This document shows positions 7,919 through 16,700 of a DNA stretch of 64,000 nt, piece after piece; position 1 is the stretch's first letter, and each line of letters begins with the position of its first letter. The DNA comes from Clostridium sp. E02. GTDB lineage: Bacteria; Bacillota; Clostridia; Lachnospirales; Lachnospiraceae. Below the pieces are notes generated by a model that was not told the origin of the DNA, did not search any database, and saw only the letters and a list, made by a program, of their open reading frames with translations. The translations under genes were made by a program, and so were the position numbers. Where the stretch lies: assembly GCF_003833015.1 (NCBI RefSeq), contig NZ_RJLQ01000020.1, positions 1 to 64,000 on the forward strand, read 5' to 3'.

Positions 7919-8911
7919 ATGTCGATAACTTTAAAAGAGATAGCCAAGCAAGCGGGTGTTTCACCAAGTAGTGTATCCTTGGTTCTAAATAAGAAACCAA
8001 ACCGTATCTCAAAGCAGACAAGTGATCTGATTAGAAAGATAGCGCAAGAGAACAAGTATCGGCCAAATGTTGTGGCGCAAAGCCTGGTAACGAGGCAGAC
8101 GAAGACGTTAGGACTTATCATACCGGATATCGAGAACCTATTTTTTTCCAAGTTGGCAAAAACCTTAGAGATGGAGGTGAGGAAGAAGGGGTACGCCCTT
8201 GTTATTGTTAATTCGAATGATAGTTACGAGGAGGATGGGCTTCTCATCGATCTTCTCATATCCAGGGGCATAGACGGACTGTTTTTGGTAATCTCCAATG
8301 AGGCTTATCTTCATCAGGAGGAGCTGGAGGGGAAACTTACTCACCTTCCGGTACCCTTCGTTATGATTGACAGGGTAATGGATTTTACCTGTAATAAGGT
8401 ATATTTTGATAATGTGACCGGTTCCTACCTTGCAACGAATTATCTGCTAGAGCAAGGGCACCGTAGGATATCATGCATCTGTAATACTTATATATCGAAC
8501 AATGCGCTTTCCCGCATCAATGGTTACAGGATGGCAATGGAGGAGTATGGTATAAAGGTACCGAAGGAATATATCATTCCAGCTAACTATCGAATGGAGG
8601 GGGGGTATCAGGCAGGAGAGCAGATCATGAAGACGGATTGCACAGCAATCTTTGTCAGCAATGACATGATGGCGCTCGGTCTACTTAAGAAATTTATGGA
8701 GTGCGGGGTTCGTGTTCCAGAGGACTATATGATCGTAAGTTATGATAACCTGCTATCGGATTTTCTATTCGGGATAAAGATATCCAGTGTTGATCAGGAT
8801 ATCAAGGAACTGGGGATGCGTTCATGGAAGGTGCTGCAGAGTTGTCTGCAGGCGAAAGAGGACATGGATAGCCAGGAGATCTGTCTTTTGCCCAAGTTGA
8901 TCATCCGATGA
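7919..8911 (+). CDS. rbsR: LacI-family transcriptional regulator of the ribose operon
   Basis: The 330-residue protein has a LacI-type helix-turn-helix at residues 4-24 (ITLKEIAKQAGVSPSSVSLVLN) and the hinge helix region RPNVVAQSLVTRQ. A periplasmic-binding-like effector domain follows (TLGLIIPDIENLFFSKL, LISRGIDGLFLVIS, CTAIFVSNDMMALGLL). It is divergent from rbsKDACB with the operator between them, so ribose-responsive repression is the natural reading. The start is set by the TAGGAG ribosome site seven bases before ATG. The exact effector is inferred from context. Confidence 0.9.
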   Translation: MSITLKEIAKQAGVSPSSVSLVLNKKPNRISKQTSDLIRKIAQENKYRPNVVAQSLVTRQTKTLGLIIPDIENLFFSKLAKTLEMEVRKKGYALVIVNSNDSYEEDGLLIDLLISRGIDGLFLVISNEAYLHQEELEGKLTHLPVPFVMIDRVMDFTCNKVYFDNVTGSYLATNYLLEQGHRRISCICNTYISNNALSRINGYRMAMEEYGIKVPKEYIIPANYRMEGGYQAGEQIMKTDCTAIFVSNDMMALGLLKKFMECGVRVPEDYMIVSYDNLLSDFLFGIKISSVDQDIKELGMRSWKVLQSCLQAKEDMDSQEICLLPKLIIR

Positions 8912-9251
8912 CAAGAATCCCGTGGAGAAATAACATTTAAGATGGGATATCTGTTGGAAAAGTTTAAGTCGTTAAACTTGGAGTTATAGGGGGAGTAGCC
9001 GTATAGCGGTCTGTGGGCAATGATTAATACAGGCTAAACACTTTTGGCAATTTCCGTTATAAACGGGTCTCGTATCGACATCGAAAGTTTATTAAGAACC
9101 TACTAGGATCCAATTTAACCCACTTAATACTTGAACGGCATGCATGGTAAACAATTCTTCATCTTTTTATTCACAATCGTTTAGGTTGTCAGTTATAATT
9201 AGAAAAGAAAATTGAAATGAGTATTTACAGTTGCACAGAGGAGAACTAAGA
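8912..9251 (+). other. 340-bp gene-free interval between rbsR and the LysR gene
   Basis: It holds an 8-bp inverted repeat (AAGTTTAA-GTCG-TTAAACTT, 8960-8979), possibly the rbsR terminator although no T-run follows. TATAAT at 9194-9199 is a possible -10 for the LysR gene with no good -35. No ORF with a ribosome site was seen. Confidence 0.4.
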
Positions 9252-10130
9252 ATGAGTTTATACCGGTTGGAATATTTCGTAAGTGTGGCAAAGCTAAAAA
9301 GCTTTACGAAGGCAGCGAGAGAGTGCCATATAGCCCAGTCTGCAATTAGCCAGCAGATTAATATGCTGGAAAAAGAGCTGGGGATTGAACTGTTTTACCG
9401 GGATAGTCACAAGGTGGAGCTGACTGCTGCCGGGAAGGTGTATTATGAAGATGCAAAGGCCATTATAGAGAGAAACGCTTTGTCCGTAGAAAAGATGAAG
9501 CGCATTGCAAAAGGAGAGAAGGGAACGCTTACCATTGGAATATGCGGATACGAAGAAGAGAGTATTTTCATTGACAGGATCAGGGGGTTTCATAAAGCAA
9601 AGCCTGAGATCCAACTGCTGTTTTTGCCAGTAAATTATGAGGGCTATGAGGAAGGTCTTATATCCTGCCGTTATGATCTTATGTTTTCATGGCCTTATGA
9701 TTTTGTAAATCATGCAAAAATCGGTTATAGGAAACTGATGGAGTCAGAGACAGGAATTCTCTTAAGCCGGGAACATTATCTCGCAAAGATAAAAAATATA
9801 ACCATTGAGGAATTGTCTAAGCAGACCCATATTCTCATATCGCCTCTTGAGAATACCAGACTCTACGATCATTATTTGCATTTCTTCAGACAGGCGGATG
9901 ATCCGGAGCACATAATCCGAGTACAGAATGCTTCCGTGTTACGGATGATGGTGGAGATGAATCAGGGAATATCCGTGGTTCCCAGCCGGGGTCTCCAACT
10001 GAACCGGGAACTTGTTTTAAAGGAAACACCGGTACCGGACCATAAAATAGAAACAGGACTGATCTATTTAAAGGAGAACCAGAATCCATGCCTGAGAAAA
10101 TTTCTGGATTATATTAATATAAGTAAATAG
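9252..10130 (+). CDS. LysR-family transcriptional regulator
   Basis: The 292-residue protein starts with the standard LysR winged helix-turn-helix (MSLYRLEYFVSVAKLKSFTKAA, then AQSAISQQINMLEKELG, residues 1-45). The co-inducer domain follows. The ATG at 9252 after GAGGAGAA is preferred to an upstream TTG at 9231. It lies 98 bases before, and in the same direction as, the flavin oxidoreductase gene, which is its likely target. LysR genes are more often divergent from their targets. The effector is unknown; the co-inducer domain is complete, so it should be functional. Confidence 0.9.
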   Translation: MSLYRLEYFVSVAKLKSFTKAARECHIAQSAISQQINMLEKELGIELFYRDSHKVELTAAGKVYYEDAKAIIERNALSVEKMKRIAKGEKGTLTIGICGYEEESIFIDRIRGFHKAKPEIQLLFLPVNYEGYEEGLISCRYDLMFSWPYDFVNHAKIGYRKLMESETGILLSREHYLAKIKNITIEELSKQTHILISPLENTRLYDHYLHFFRQADDPEHIIRVQNASVLRMMVEMNQGISVVPSRGLQLNRELVLKETPVPDHKIETGLIYLKENQNPCLRKFLDYINISK

Positions 10131-10228
10131 GATTGCAGTATCTGTTTTTCCGATCAGCCATAAGACGGATTTATGATATAGTAAATTTGTAGCAGGACTA
10201 TACCATAAAGACGGAGGAGTAAGAGATA

Positions 10229-12124
10229 ATGGTGGATTATCATAATAAATTGTTTCAACCCATTCAGATTGGCAGGCATAAAGCACAAAACAGAATTGAG
10301 ATTGCACCAGCAGGAGCTTTTTTAAACAATTCGGACGGATCAGGAAATGAAAAATTCAGGGCATATATGAAGGACATATCGCGTTCCGGTGCGGGAATAG
10401 TCACGGTAGGTGTGTCCGATATTAACAAACAGCCTTTGGGTGGGAAAGTCCCATGGCTGGCGAATCCAGGACTGATATCCGAATATGCAGAAATAACGGA
10501 AATCATGCATATATACGGTTGTCTGGCCAGCATTGAACTGGTTCCCGTAAGGCAGATGCTAAGCCCCGGATTTGCAGTAGCCACCCAGTCGTCGAGGGAA
10601 GAGATCCGGGAGCTGATTGACGAATACGCAAAGGCAGCTGATTTTTGCTTAAAAGCAGGGTTTGATATGATCATGATTCATGGAGGACATGGAAATGTGC
10701 CCGGTATGTTTTTTTCAGAAAAGTACAACAAACGAAACGACGAATATGGCGGGTCTTTTGAAAATAGGTGCCGTTTTGGAGAAGAACTCCTTGATGCAGT
10801 GCGTAGGGAAGTGGGGGACAAGCTTGCCATAGAATACCGTATCAGCGCGGAAGAATTGACGGCTGACGGCATGGGAATAGAAGAAACTCTTAATTATACA
10901 AAAAAAATCCAGGATAAAATAGATCTTCTTCATATTTCCAGAGGATTGTTGGAAGAAGATTCATTGCTTCCTTATATTTTTTCGCCTGCATACTTTCCAA
11001 GAGCCTTAAACCTGGAGGCTGCCAAAGTATTTAAAAAAGAACTTTCGATACCTGTAAGTGTAGTGGGTGGTTTTAATCTGGATCTGGCGGCTGAAGTCGT
11101 TGAACAGGGAGATGTGGATATGGTTGCAATGATGAGGAATATGCTGGCCGACCCTCTTTGCATTAGGAAGGCCAAGGCTGGTAATTCTTCCGATATCCGG
11201 CCCTGCGTCCGTTGCAATACTTGTATTAACGAGACTCATTCAAAAATGCTTGGAATCTGCTGTGCAGTGAATCCGGAAATAGGCAGGGAAACCTGGTATT
11301 CAGGGACACAATCCAAAGCAGGCAAAAAAAAGGTGGTCATGGTGGGCGGAGGACCCGGGAATCTAGAAGCAGCGCGTACGGCGGCTGACCGCGGACATCA
11401 GGTAGTGATACTGGAAAAAGAGAAGGAATTAGGCGGAGCTTTGCGTATGGCATGTGCAGCTGAATTTAAAGCTGATTTAAAAAAATATCTGGATTGGTCG
11501 GTTTATACGGTTATGAATCATAAGAATATCCGTGTCTGCCTGAATACCAATGCCACTGCAAACGAGATCCATAAGGAAAATCCCGATGCAGTATTTCTTG
11601 GAATTGGTTCAAAGCCGATTCTTCCGGCGTTTACAGCCAGTAAAAGCGGCAAGGTGGTATGGGTAGGAGATGTGGAATTGAAAAAAGCTGAAACCGGCAG
11701 CGACGTGATTGTGGTAGGAGCTGGCTTTACCGGAATGGAAGCAGCCCTCGCTCTGGCCAGAGAGGGAAAGAAAGTAAGAATTATTGATATGATTCCGGAG
11801 AGCAGGATTGGCGCAGATGGCGTTCATATCAGCATAATCGGACTTAAGAAACTGCTTCTGGAAGCAGGCGTTACATTTATCTGTGAAGTAAAACTTGAAG
11901 ATGTAACGGAGGAAGGGGCGATAATCAGCCGGAAAGACATAAGCCGGGAGCTGCTTACGTGTGATACAGTGGTTCTGTCTCTGGGAGTTCGCACGGATGA
12001 AGAGGAAGTGGAGGCACTTTCCCATCTGGTGGAGGAGACCTATATCCTGGGAGACTGTGCTAGGAAGGGAGGGACCCTGTATAATGCCGTGAAGATGGGG
12101 CACGCCTTGGCTATGGACTTGTAA
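10229..12124 (+). CDS. NADH:flavin oxidoreductase with Fe-S and FAD/NAD domains (2,4-dienoyl-CoA reductase / BaiCD type)
   Basis: The 631-residue protein has the layout of the multidomain old-yellow-enzyme family. The FMN TIM barrel comes first (to about 325; LFQPIQIGRHKAQNRI, MIHGGHGNVPGMFFSEKYNKR, DEYGGSFENRCRF). A 4Fe-4S cluster motif follows (RPCVRCNTCIN ... CCAVNPEIGRE). Then a dinucleotide-binding half has two glycine motifs (MVGGGPGNLEAARTA and VIVVGAGFTGMEAALAL). Electrons run NADH-FAD-Fe/S-FMN to an activated C=C bond, as in 2,4-dienoyl-CoA reductase or the bile-acid enzymes BaiCD/BaiH. The GG-rich ribosome site ACGGAGGAG supports the ATG. The LysR gene before it probably regulates it. 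The substrate (enoate, steroid, phenolic) cannot be told. Confidence 0.88.
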   Translation: MVDYHNKLFQPIQIGRHKAQNRIEIAPAGAFLNNSDGSGNEKFRAYMKDISRSGAGIVTVGVSDINKQPLGGKVPWLANPGLISEYAEITEIMHIYGCLASIELVPVRQMLSPGFAVATQSSREEIRELIDEYAKAADFCLKAGFDMIMIHGGHGNVPGMFFSEKYNKRNDEYGGSFENRCRFGEELLDAVRREVGDKLAIEYRISAEELTADGMGIEETLNYTKKIQDKIDLLHISRGLLEEDSLLPYIFSPAYFPRALNLEAAKVFKKELSIPVSVVGGFNLDLAAEVVEQGDVDMVAMMRNMLADPLCIRKAKAGNSSDIRPCVRCNTCINETHSKMLGICCAVNPEIGRETWYSGTQSKAGKKKVVMVGGGPGNLEAARTAADRGHQVVILEKEKELGGALRMACAAEFKADLKKYLDWSVYTVMNHKNIRVCLNTNATANEIHKENPDAVFLGIGSKPILPAFTASKSGKVVWVGDVELKKAETGSDVIVVGAGFTGMEAALALAREGKKVRIIDMIPESRIGADGVHISIIGLKKLLLEAGVTFICEVKLEDVTEEGAIISRKDISRELLTCDTVVLSLGVRTDEEEVEALSHLVEETYILGDCARKGGTLYNAVKMGHALAMDL

Positions 12125-12137
12125 GTGAGATAGAATT

Positions 12138-12183
12138 GGCCAATTCATAATCGTAGATGGCGGCGGAACTCTTGTATAAAATT
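12138..12183 (+). pseudogene. Relic of a second dehydrogenase 3' end (direct repeat, copy B)
   Basis: These bases encode GQFIIVDGGGTLV and a stop, identical in protein to the C-terminus of the SDR that ends at 2718, with 43 of 46 bases the same. Nothing upstream continues the match: the oxidoreductase gene stops 13 bases earlier. The relic marks one edge of a rearrangement that placed the ribose and oxidoreductase genes beside the dehydrogenase gene, or removed a duplicate of it. Confidence 0.8.
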
Positions 12184-12215
12184 AATGATTCAAGCCAACA
12201 AGGGCAAATTACTTC

Positions 12216-12244
12216 TTGATTTTTTACAAGAATTACTGTAGAAT
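12216..12244 (+). promoter_or_regulatory. Promoter of beta-glucoside operon 1
   Basis: TTGATT (12216-12221) and TAGAAT (12239-12244) are 17 bases apart, about 25 bases before the RAT element. Transcription would start near 12251. Confidence 0.75.
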
Positions 12245-12269
12245 ATTAAGTAAGTTAATAAACGTAGGA

Positions 12270-12358
12270 AGACTGTTACTGGTAAAGCAGGCAAGATCTG
12301 ACAAATTTTCTTTTATGCGATGTAGATTGCATATAGTTTGTTTGTTAGATCTTTTTTT
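12270..12358 (+). promoter_or_regulatory. LicT-type RAT antiterminator overlapping a terminator
   Basis: The 30 bases 12270-12299 contain the core TGTTACTGGTAAAGCAGGCA, an excellent match to the ribonucleic antiterminator (RAT) bound by LicT/SacT/BglG proteins. Its 3' edge overlaps the 5' arm of a terminator: AGATCTGACAAA (12294-12305) pairs with TTTGTTAGATCT (12341-12352), followed by seven Ts. The two folds are mutually exclusive, so the antiterminator protein bound to RAT lets transcription reach the PTS gene at 12444. The lower stem is AGA/TCT rather than the usual GGA/ACC-type pairing. Confidence 0.92.
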
Positions 12359-12443
12359 ATGTTTATGAACAAGATCATTGGCCAATGATTCACATATAAC
12401 TGTTAAAAATCAAAAATTAACAACAATAATCAGGAGGTAATGT

Positions 12444-14384
12444 ATGGATTATAATAAAATTGCCAGTGACATTATTGAAAATGTCGGAGGCAAAGACAAC
12501 ATCAAAGGTATGACCCATTGCTTTACAAGGCTTCGTTTCGTATTAAAGAACACCTCTTTTGCCGATAAGGCAGTTGTAGAGCGACTGGAAGGTGTTATCT
12601 CTGTTGTAGTAGCGGGTGGGCAATTCCAGGTCGTATGCGGAAATAAGGTTACAAAGATTTTTGATGCTGCCGTTGAGATACTTGGAGATGAGATTGTAGG
12701 CGAAGAAGCTTCTGATATTGATATCCCGGAAGAAAAGCAGAGCCTTTTAAATACCGTTCTTCAGAAAATATCTGAAATCTTTACTCCACTTGTTCCAGCA
12801 ATTGCTGCTGCAGGTTTAATCAAAGGTCTCCTTGCCGCCGCAGGTAAGATGCCTGGTTTTGATACGACTAACAGTACATACATCATTATGAATACTGCTA
12901 GTAATATCATCTTTTTCTTTATGCCAATTTTCCTGGCATATACGGCCGCAAAAGCATTAAAATGCAGCCAGGTTATTGCTATGGTGCTTGGAGGACTTTT
13001 ATGCCACCCAACGATTGATGCCATGGTACAGGACGTTGCTACTAGATCTACCATTATTGGTCTTCCTGTTGTTAAGATGGCATTTACCGTTGGGGAATCT
13101 TCCAAGGTATTTGCTTATACGGAGTCGGTAATTCCGATTCTCCTCGGTGTTCTCGTGCTATACTTTCTGGAAAAGCAGTTGAAAAAAATTGTTCCTGAAA
13201 TACTTCAGCTGATTTTGATTCCTGGTATTTCACTGATCGTTATGGTACCTGTTATGCTTGTGGTTGTAGGACCTGTCGGTATCTATGTTGGTTATGTAGT
13301 ACAATGGCTTTATACAGCATTATATAGCTTTAGCCCAATTCTTGGGGGAATTATCGTCGGAGGTTTATGGGGCGTATTTGTTATCTTTGGTGCTCACAGA
13401 GCATTGCTTCCAATCGGTTTAAATGATGTTGCCCTGACGGGTACGAATACTTTGATGTGTTTCGCTGGTTCTGCAAACTTTGCTCAGGCAGGAGCTGCAC
13501 TTGGTGTTATGTTCAAAACAAAGAGTCCAAATTTAAAACAGGTTGCGGCTTCTGGCTCACTTTCTGCATGGCTGGTAGGTGTTACCGAGCCTGCAATCTA
13601 CGGATGTAATCTTCGTCTGAAAAAACCTATGATCTGTGCAGTGATCGCAGGTGCAGCAGGTGGTGCTGTCATGGGGATTGGCCGTGCTGTTAATACTGGT
13701 TTTGCAAACAATGGTGTCCTTACCATTATGTCTTACTGGGGCGAAGGTGTAAGCCTCAGTCGTTTCATCGCTTATCTGCTTGGTATCGCAGTTGCATTTT
13801 TTGGTGCTGCTATCCTTACTTATATCGTAGGCTTTGAAGACGATCTTCCTAAATTAGCTTCGAAACGGATCGGTGGGGATGACGTTCCTACTTCTGAAAC
13901 CACTGAAACATTCATGGAGGTTCCATCAGCTGACGTTATGATCGGTGCTCCGGTTGCTGGTAAAGTGATTCCAATGAACACTATCAATGACGAAGTATTT
14001 GCTTCCGGGGTTCTGGGCAAAGGGATCGGTATCATCCCAAAAACGGGTGAAGTTGTTGCTCCGGCTGACTGTACCGTAGCTTTAGTATATGAAACAAAAC
14101 ATGCCATTGGATTACAATTGGCTGATAATATTGAGCTTTTGATACACGTTGGTATCAATACCGTTGAATTAAATGGGAAGTACTTCAAAAGCTTCGTTGA
14201 AAGTGGTCAGAACGTTACGAAGGGGACGAAGCTGGTAAGCTTTGATATTGATAAACTGAAAGAAAATGGATATGACACAACTGTATGTGTGATCGTGTCC
14301 AATGGCGCTGCTTATAAAAATGTTAACGTCATTTCCAGTGGAAATGCCGATGTAAACCGTAATGTAATTTCAATAGAAAAATAA
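12444..14384 (+). CDS. Beta-glucoside PTS transporter EIIBCA
   Basis: The 646-residue permease has all three PTS domains in one chain. EIIB (1-90) carries the phosphorylated Cys26 in MTHCFTRLRF. The EIIC channel (about 105-460) has many membrane spans and the substrate motif [13 protein letters not shown] (about 490-646) carries the phosphorylated His568 in LLIHVGINT. It imports and phosphorylates a beta-glucoside such as salicin, arbutin or cellobiose. The AGGAGG site precedes ATG. It is followed 13 bases later by the 6-phospho-beta-glucosidase gene and then the antiterminator gene, a complete substrate-induced unit switched by the RAT element upstream. Length and order are normal for the BglF/BglP family. 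Confidence 0.94.
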   Translation: MDYNKIASDIIENVGGKDNIKGMTHCFTRLRFVLKNTSFADKAVVERLEGVISVVVAGGQFQVVCGNKVTKIFDAAVEILGDEIVGEEASDIDIPEEKQSLLNTVLQKISEIFTPLVPAIAAAGLIKGLLAAAGKMPGFDTTNSTYIIMNTASNIIFFFMPIFLAYTAAKALKCSQVIAMVLGGLLCHPTIDAMVQDVATRSTIIGLPVVKMAFTVGESSKVFAYTESVIPILLGVLVLYFLEKQLKKIVPEILQLILIPGISLIVMVPVMLVVVGPVGIYVGYVVQWLYTALYSFSPILGGIIVGGLWGVFVIFGAHRALLPIGLNDVALTGTNTLMCFAGSANFAQAGAALGVMFKTKSPNLKQVAASGSLSAWLVGVTEPAIYGCNLRLKKPMICAVIAGAAGGAVMGIGRAVNTGFANNGVLTIMSYWGEGVSLSRFIAYLLGIAVAFFGAAILTYIVGFEDDLPKLASKRIGGDDVPTSETTETFMEVPSADVMIGAPVAGKVIPMNTINDEVFASGVLGKGIGIIPKTGEVVAPADCTVALVYETKHAIGLQLADNIELLIHVGINTVELNGKYFKSFVESGQNVTKGTKLVSFDIDKLKENGYDTTVCVIVSNGAAYKNVNVISSGNADVNRNVISIEK

Positions 14385-14397
14385 AAGGAGAAAATAA

Positions 14398-15816
14398 ATG
14401 AAAACTGCAAAATTCCCAAAAAACTTTTTGTGGGGAGCTTCTTCTTCCGCATTTCAGATCGAAGGTGGATGGGATGAAGATGGGAAAGGCATGACTGTTG
14501 CTGACTTTAACTCCTTTAAACGTTCCGAAAAACAGGCCGACAGTAAGGTTGCAAGCGATTTCTATCATCACTGGAAAGAAGATATCGCTCTGATGAAGGA
14601 AATGGGTATGAAAATTTACCGTTTCTCATTATCTTGGGCAAGAATGATTCCAGACGGCGACGGTGAAGTAAATCAGAAGGGCATTGATTTTTATAACAAT
14701 GTACTCAACTGCCTGCTTGAACATGGCATCCAGCCATTTGTTACCTTATACCACTTTGATCTTCCGTATGCTTTGGTTGAAAAATACAATGGATGGGAAA
14801 GTAGAGACTGCGCATTTGCCTTTGAACGGTATGCAAAAATTTGTTTTGAAGCCTTTGGTGACCGCGTAAAATACTGGCAGCCTATAAACGAGCAGAATCT
14901 GATGATCCGTGTAAATGAACGAATGAATATCAATGAAACAGATATTTGGAAGGCAGATAAGATCCGTGCGCAGATGGACTATCACATGTTTCTCGGACAT
15001 GCTATGGCAGTGAATGCCTGCCATGAACAGATAAAAGATGGGAATATTGGGCCTGCAGTATCTTCTACCTGTACGTATCCGTTGACAAACAAACCAGATG
15101 ATGTATGGTCTGCTAAGATGAATGACTGGCTAAAGACAAACTACTGTCTGGATATGCATATGTATGGTGAGTATCCAGGCTATTATATGCGATATTTGGA
15201 AGAGCGCAACATTGTACCTGTTATGATGCCAGAAGATAAAGCGATTTTAAAGAGAGCGAAGATTGATTACATTGCTTTAAATTATTATCGTACTCTTTGC
15301 AGCAGCTACCTTCCTGCCACGAAAGAGCACCCTGCAGGGGAACGTGTTTATCGAGGAAATGAAGTCGATTTTGATCAGTACGGCAGCTGCCGGGATGAAA
15401 AAAATATGAATCTTAAAGCGAGTGAGTATGGTGCACAGATCGATCCAATGGGTCTGAGAATTGTATTAAATGAATATTACCAGCGTTATCATCTGCCACT
15501 TATAATTACGGAAAATGGTCTTGGAACTGCAGACGTTGTGGCAGAAGACGGTAAAATCCATGATGATTACCGCATTAATTATATCCGTAGTCATTTACAG
15601 GCATGTTCTGATGCCATAGGTGACGGTGTAGACTTAATGGGATACAGTCCATGGTCTGTTATGGATATTCTCAGTTCGCACCAGGGCTTTAAGAAACGCT
15701 ATGGATTTATCTACATTGACCGACAAGATCATGACATAAAGGAATTAAAGAGAATTAAGAAAGACAGTTATTACTGGTATCAAAATGTAATTAAAACAAA
15801 CGGGGATGAACTATAG
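14398..15816 (+). CDS. 6-phospho-beta-glucosidase (GH1)
   Basis: The 472-residue cytosolic enzyme hydrolyses the phosphorylated beta-glucoside delivered by the PTS protein. GH1 landmarks are FPKNFLWGASSSAFQIEGG at the start, acid/base Glu165 in INEQN (the family usually has NEP), and nucleophile Glu372 in ITENGLG. The 6-phosphate-binding [16 protein letters not shown] near the C-terminus separates 6-phospho enzymes from plain glucosidases. AAAGGAG lies just before ATG. It differs clearly from the second GH1 at 58202, so the two operons probably serve different aglycones or linkages. Confidence 0.93.
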   Translation: MKTAKFPKNFLWGASSSAFQIEGGWDEDGKGMTVADFNSFKRSEKQADSKVASDFYHHWKEDIALMKEMGMKIYRFSLSWARMIPDGDGEVNQKGIDFYNNVLNCLLEHGIQPFVTLYHFDLPYALVEKYNGWESRDCAFAFERYAKICFEAFGDRVKYWQPINEQNLMIRVNERMNINETDIWKADKIRAQMDYHMFLGHAMAVNACHEQIKDGNIGPAVSSTCTYPLTNKPDDVWSAKMNDWLKTNYCLDMHMYGEYPGYYMRYLEERNIVPVMMPEDKAILKRAKIDYIALNYYRTLCSSYLPATKEHPAGERVYRGNEVDFDQYGSCRDEKNMNLKASEYGAQIDPMGLRIVLNEYYQRYHLPLIITENGLGTADVVAEDGKIHDDYRINYIRSHLQACSDAIGDGVDLMGYSPWSVMDILSSHQGFKKRYGFIYIDRQDHDIKELKRIKKDSYYWYQNVIKTNGDEL

Positions 15817-15838
15817 AGAACAAAGGAGAATACTATAA

Positions 15839-16687
15839 ATGCGGGTGGTGAAAGTATTAAATACTTCGGTCGTTCTGGCACTGGATGACAATGGGGCAGA
15901 AGTCATCCTTATGGGAAAAGGAATTGGTTTTCGCAAATCCATTGGTGAAACTTTGCTAATGGATGAAAAGGATAAGATTTTTGTTCTTCGAAACAGAAAT
16001 ATATCCAGAGATATTATACGTCTGGCAGCAGAAACGGACGCTGTCATCTTTGGAGTTGCCCAAGATACCATTGACTATGCAAAAAACACATACCAGATGA
16101 TCCTTATGGATCACATTTGGCTGGCTCTGACGGACCACCTTGCATTTGCTGTAAGAAGATTTCAGGAGAGTCTTATTTTTCCTGGCTTCTATTCTCAGGA
16201 AGTGAAACGCTTTAACCCCAATGAATATAACGTGGGCTGCTTTGCTTTGAAACAGATGAAAAGAGATTTGGGGATTTCTCTTCCAGAAAGTGAGATTGGC
16301 AACATAGCCTTTCATTTTATCAATGCCCAGAAGGGCTTTCATTTCAATAAAGAAAATAACTTTATGATGAAAATCGTGAGAGATGTAAAAGAAATTGTAA
16401 AATATACATTTGGTATTTCTTATGATACCGACACAGTAGCTTACAGCCGGTTTATGACTCATCTTCAGGCACTGGCGCAGAGAGTGGTTCAGGCAAGACA
16501 GCTAACCGGAGATATTAATGATTTGCTGGGGAGTGGTATTATCGAAAAATGTCAGCGTGAATGGGAATGCTCTGGCAAAATCACCGATTATATCAAGCAG
16601 AACTTTGAATTCCAGTTGACGGAACAGGAAAAACTGTATCTGGCTATTCATATTCACAGAGTGTTGGAGGAAAATCCACACAAATAA
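15839..16687 (+). CDS. licT: LicT/BglG-family transcriptional antiterminator
   Basis: The 282-residue protein has the N-terminal RNA-binding CAT domain (1-55; VVKVLNTSVVLALDDNGAEVILMGKGIGF). Two PTS regulation domains follow: PRD1 (about 65-170, with DHIWLALTDHL and FHFINA) and PRD2 (about 175-280, with FMTHLQALAQRV and LAIHIHRV). His residues in the PRDs are phosphorylated by HPr or the cognate EII. When active it binds the RAT RNA and prevents termination. It sits inside the operon it should control, after the GH1 gene, with the RAT at 12270 ahead of the first gene. AAAGGAG precedes ATG. Confidence 0.92.
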   Translation: MRVVKVLNTSVVLALDDNGAEVILMGKGIGFRKSIGETLLMDEKDKIFVLRNRNISRDIIRLAAETDAVIFGVAQDTIDYAKNTYQMILMDHIWLALTDHLAFAVRRFQESLIFPGFYSQEVKRFNPNEYNVGCFALKQMKRDLGISLPESEIGNIAFHFINAQKGFHFNKENNFMMKIVRDVKEIVKYTFGISYDTDTVAYSRFMTHLQALAQRVVQARQLTGDINDLLGSGIIEKCQREWECSGKITDYIKQNFEFQLTEQEKLYLAIHIHRVLEENPHK

Positions 16688-16700
16688 AAAGGATTACATA

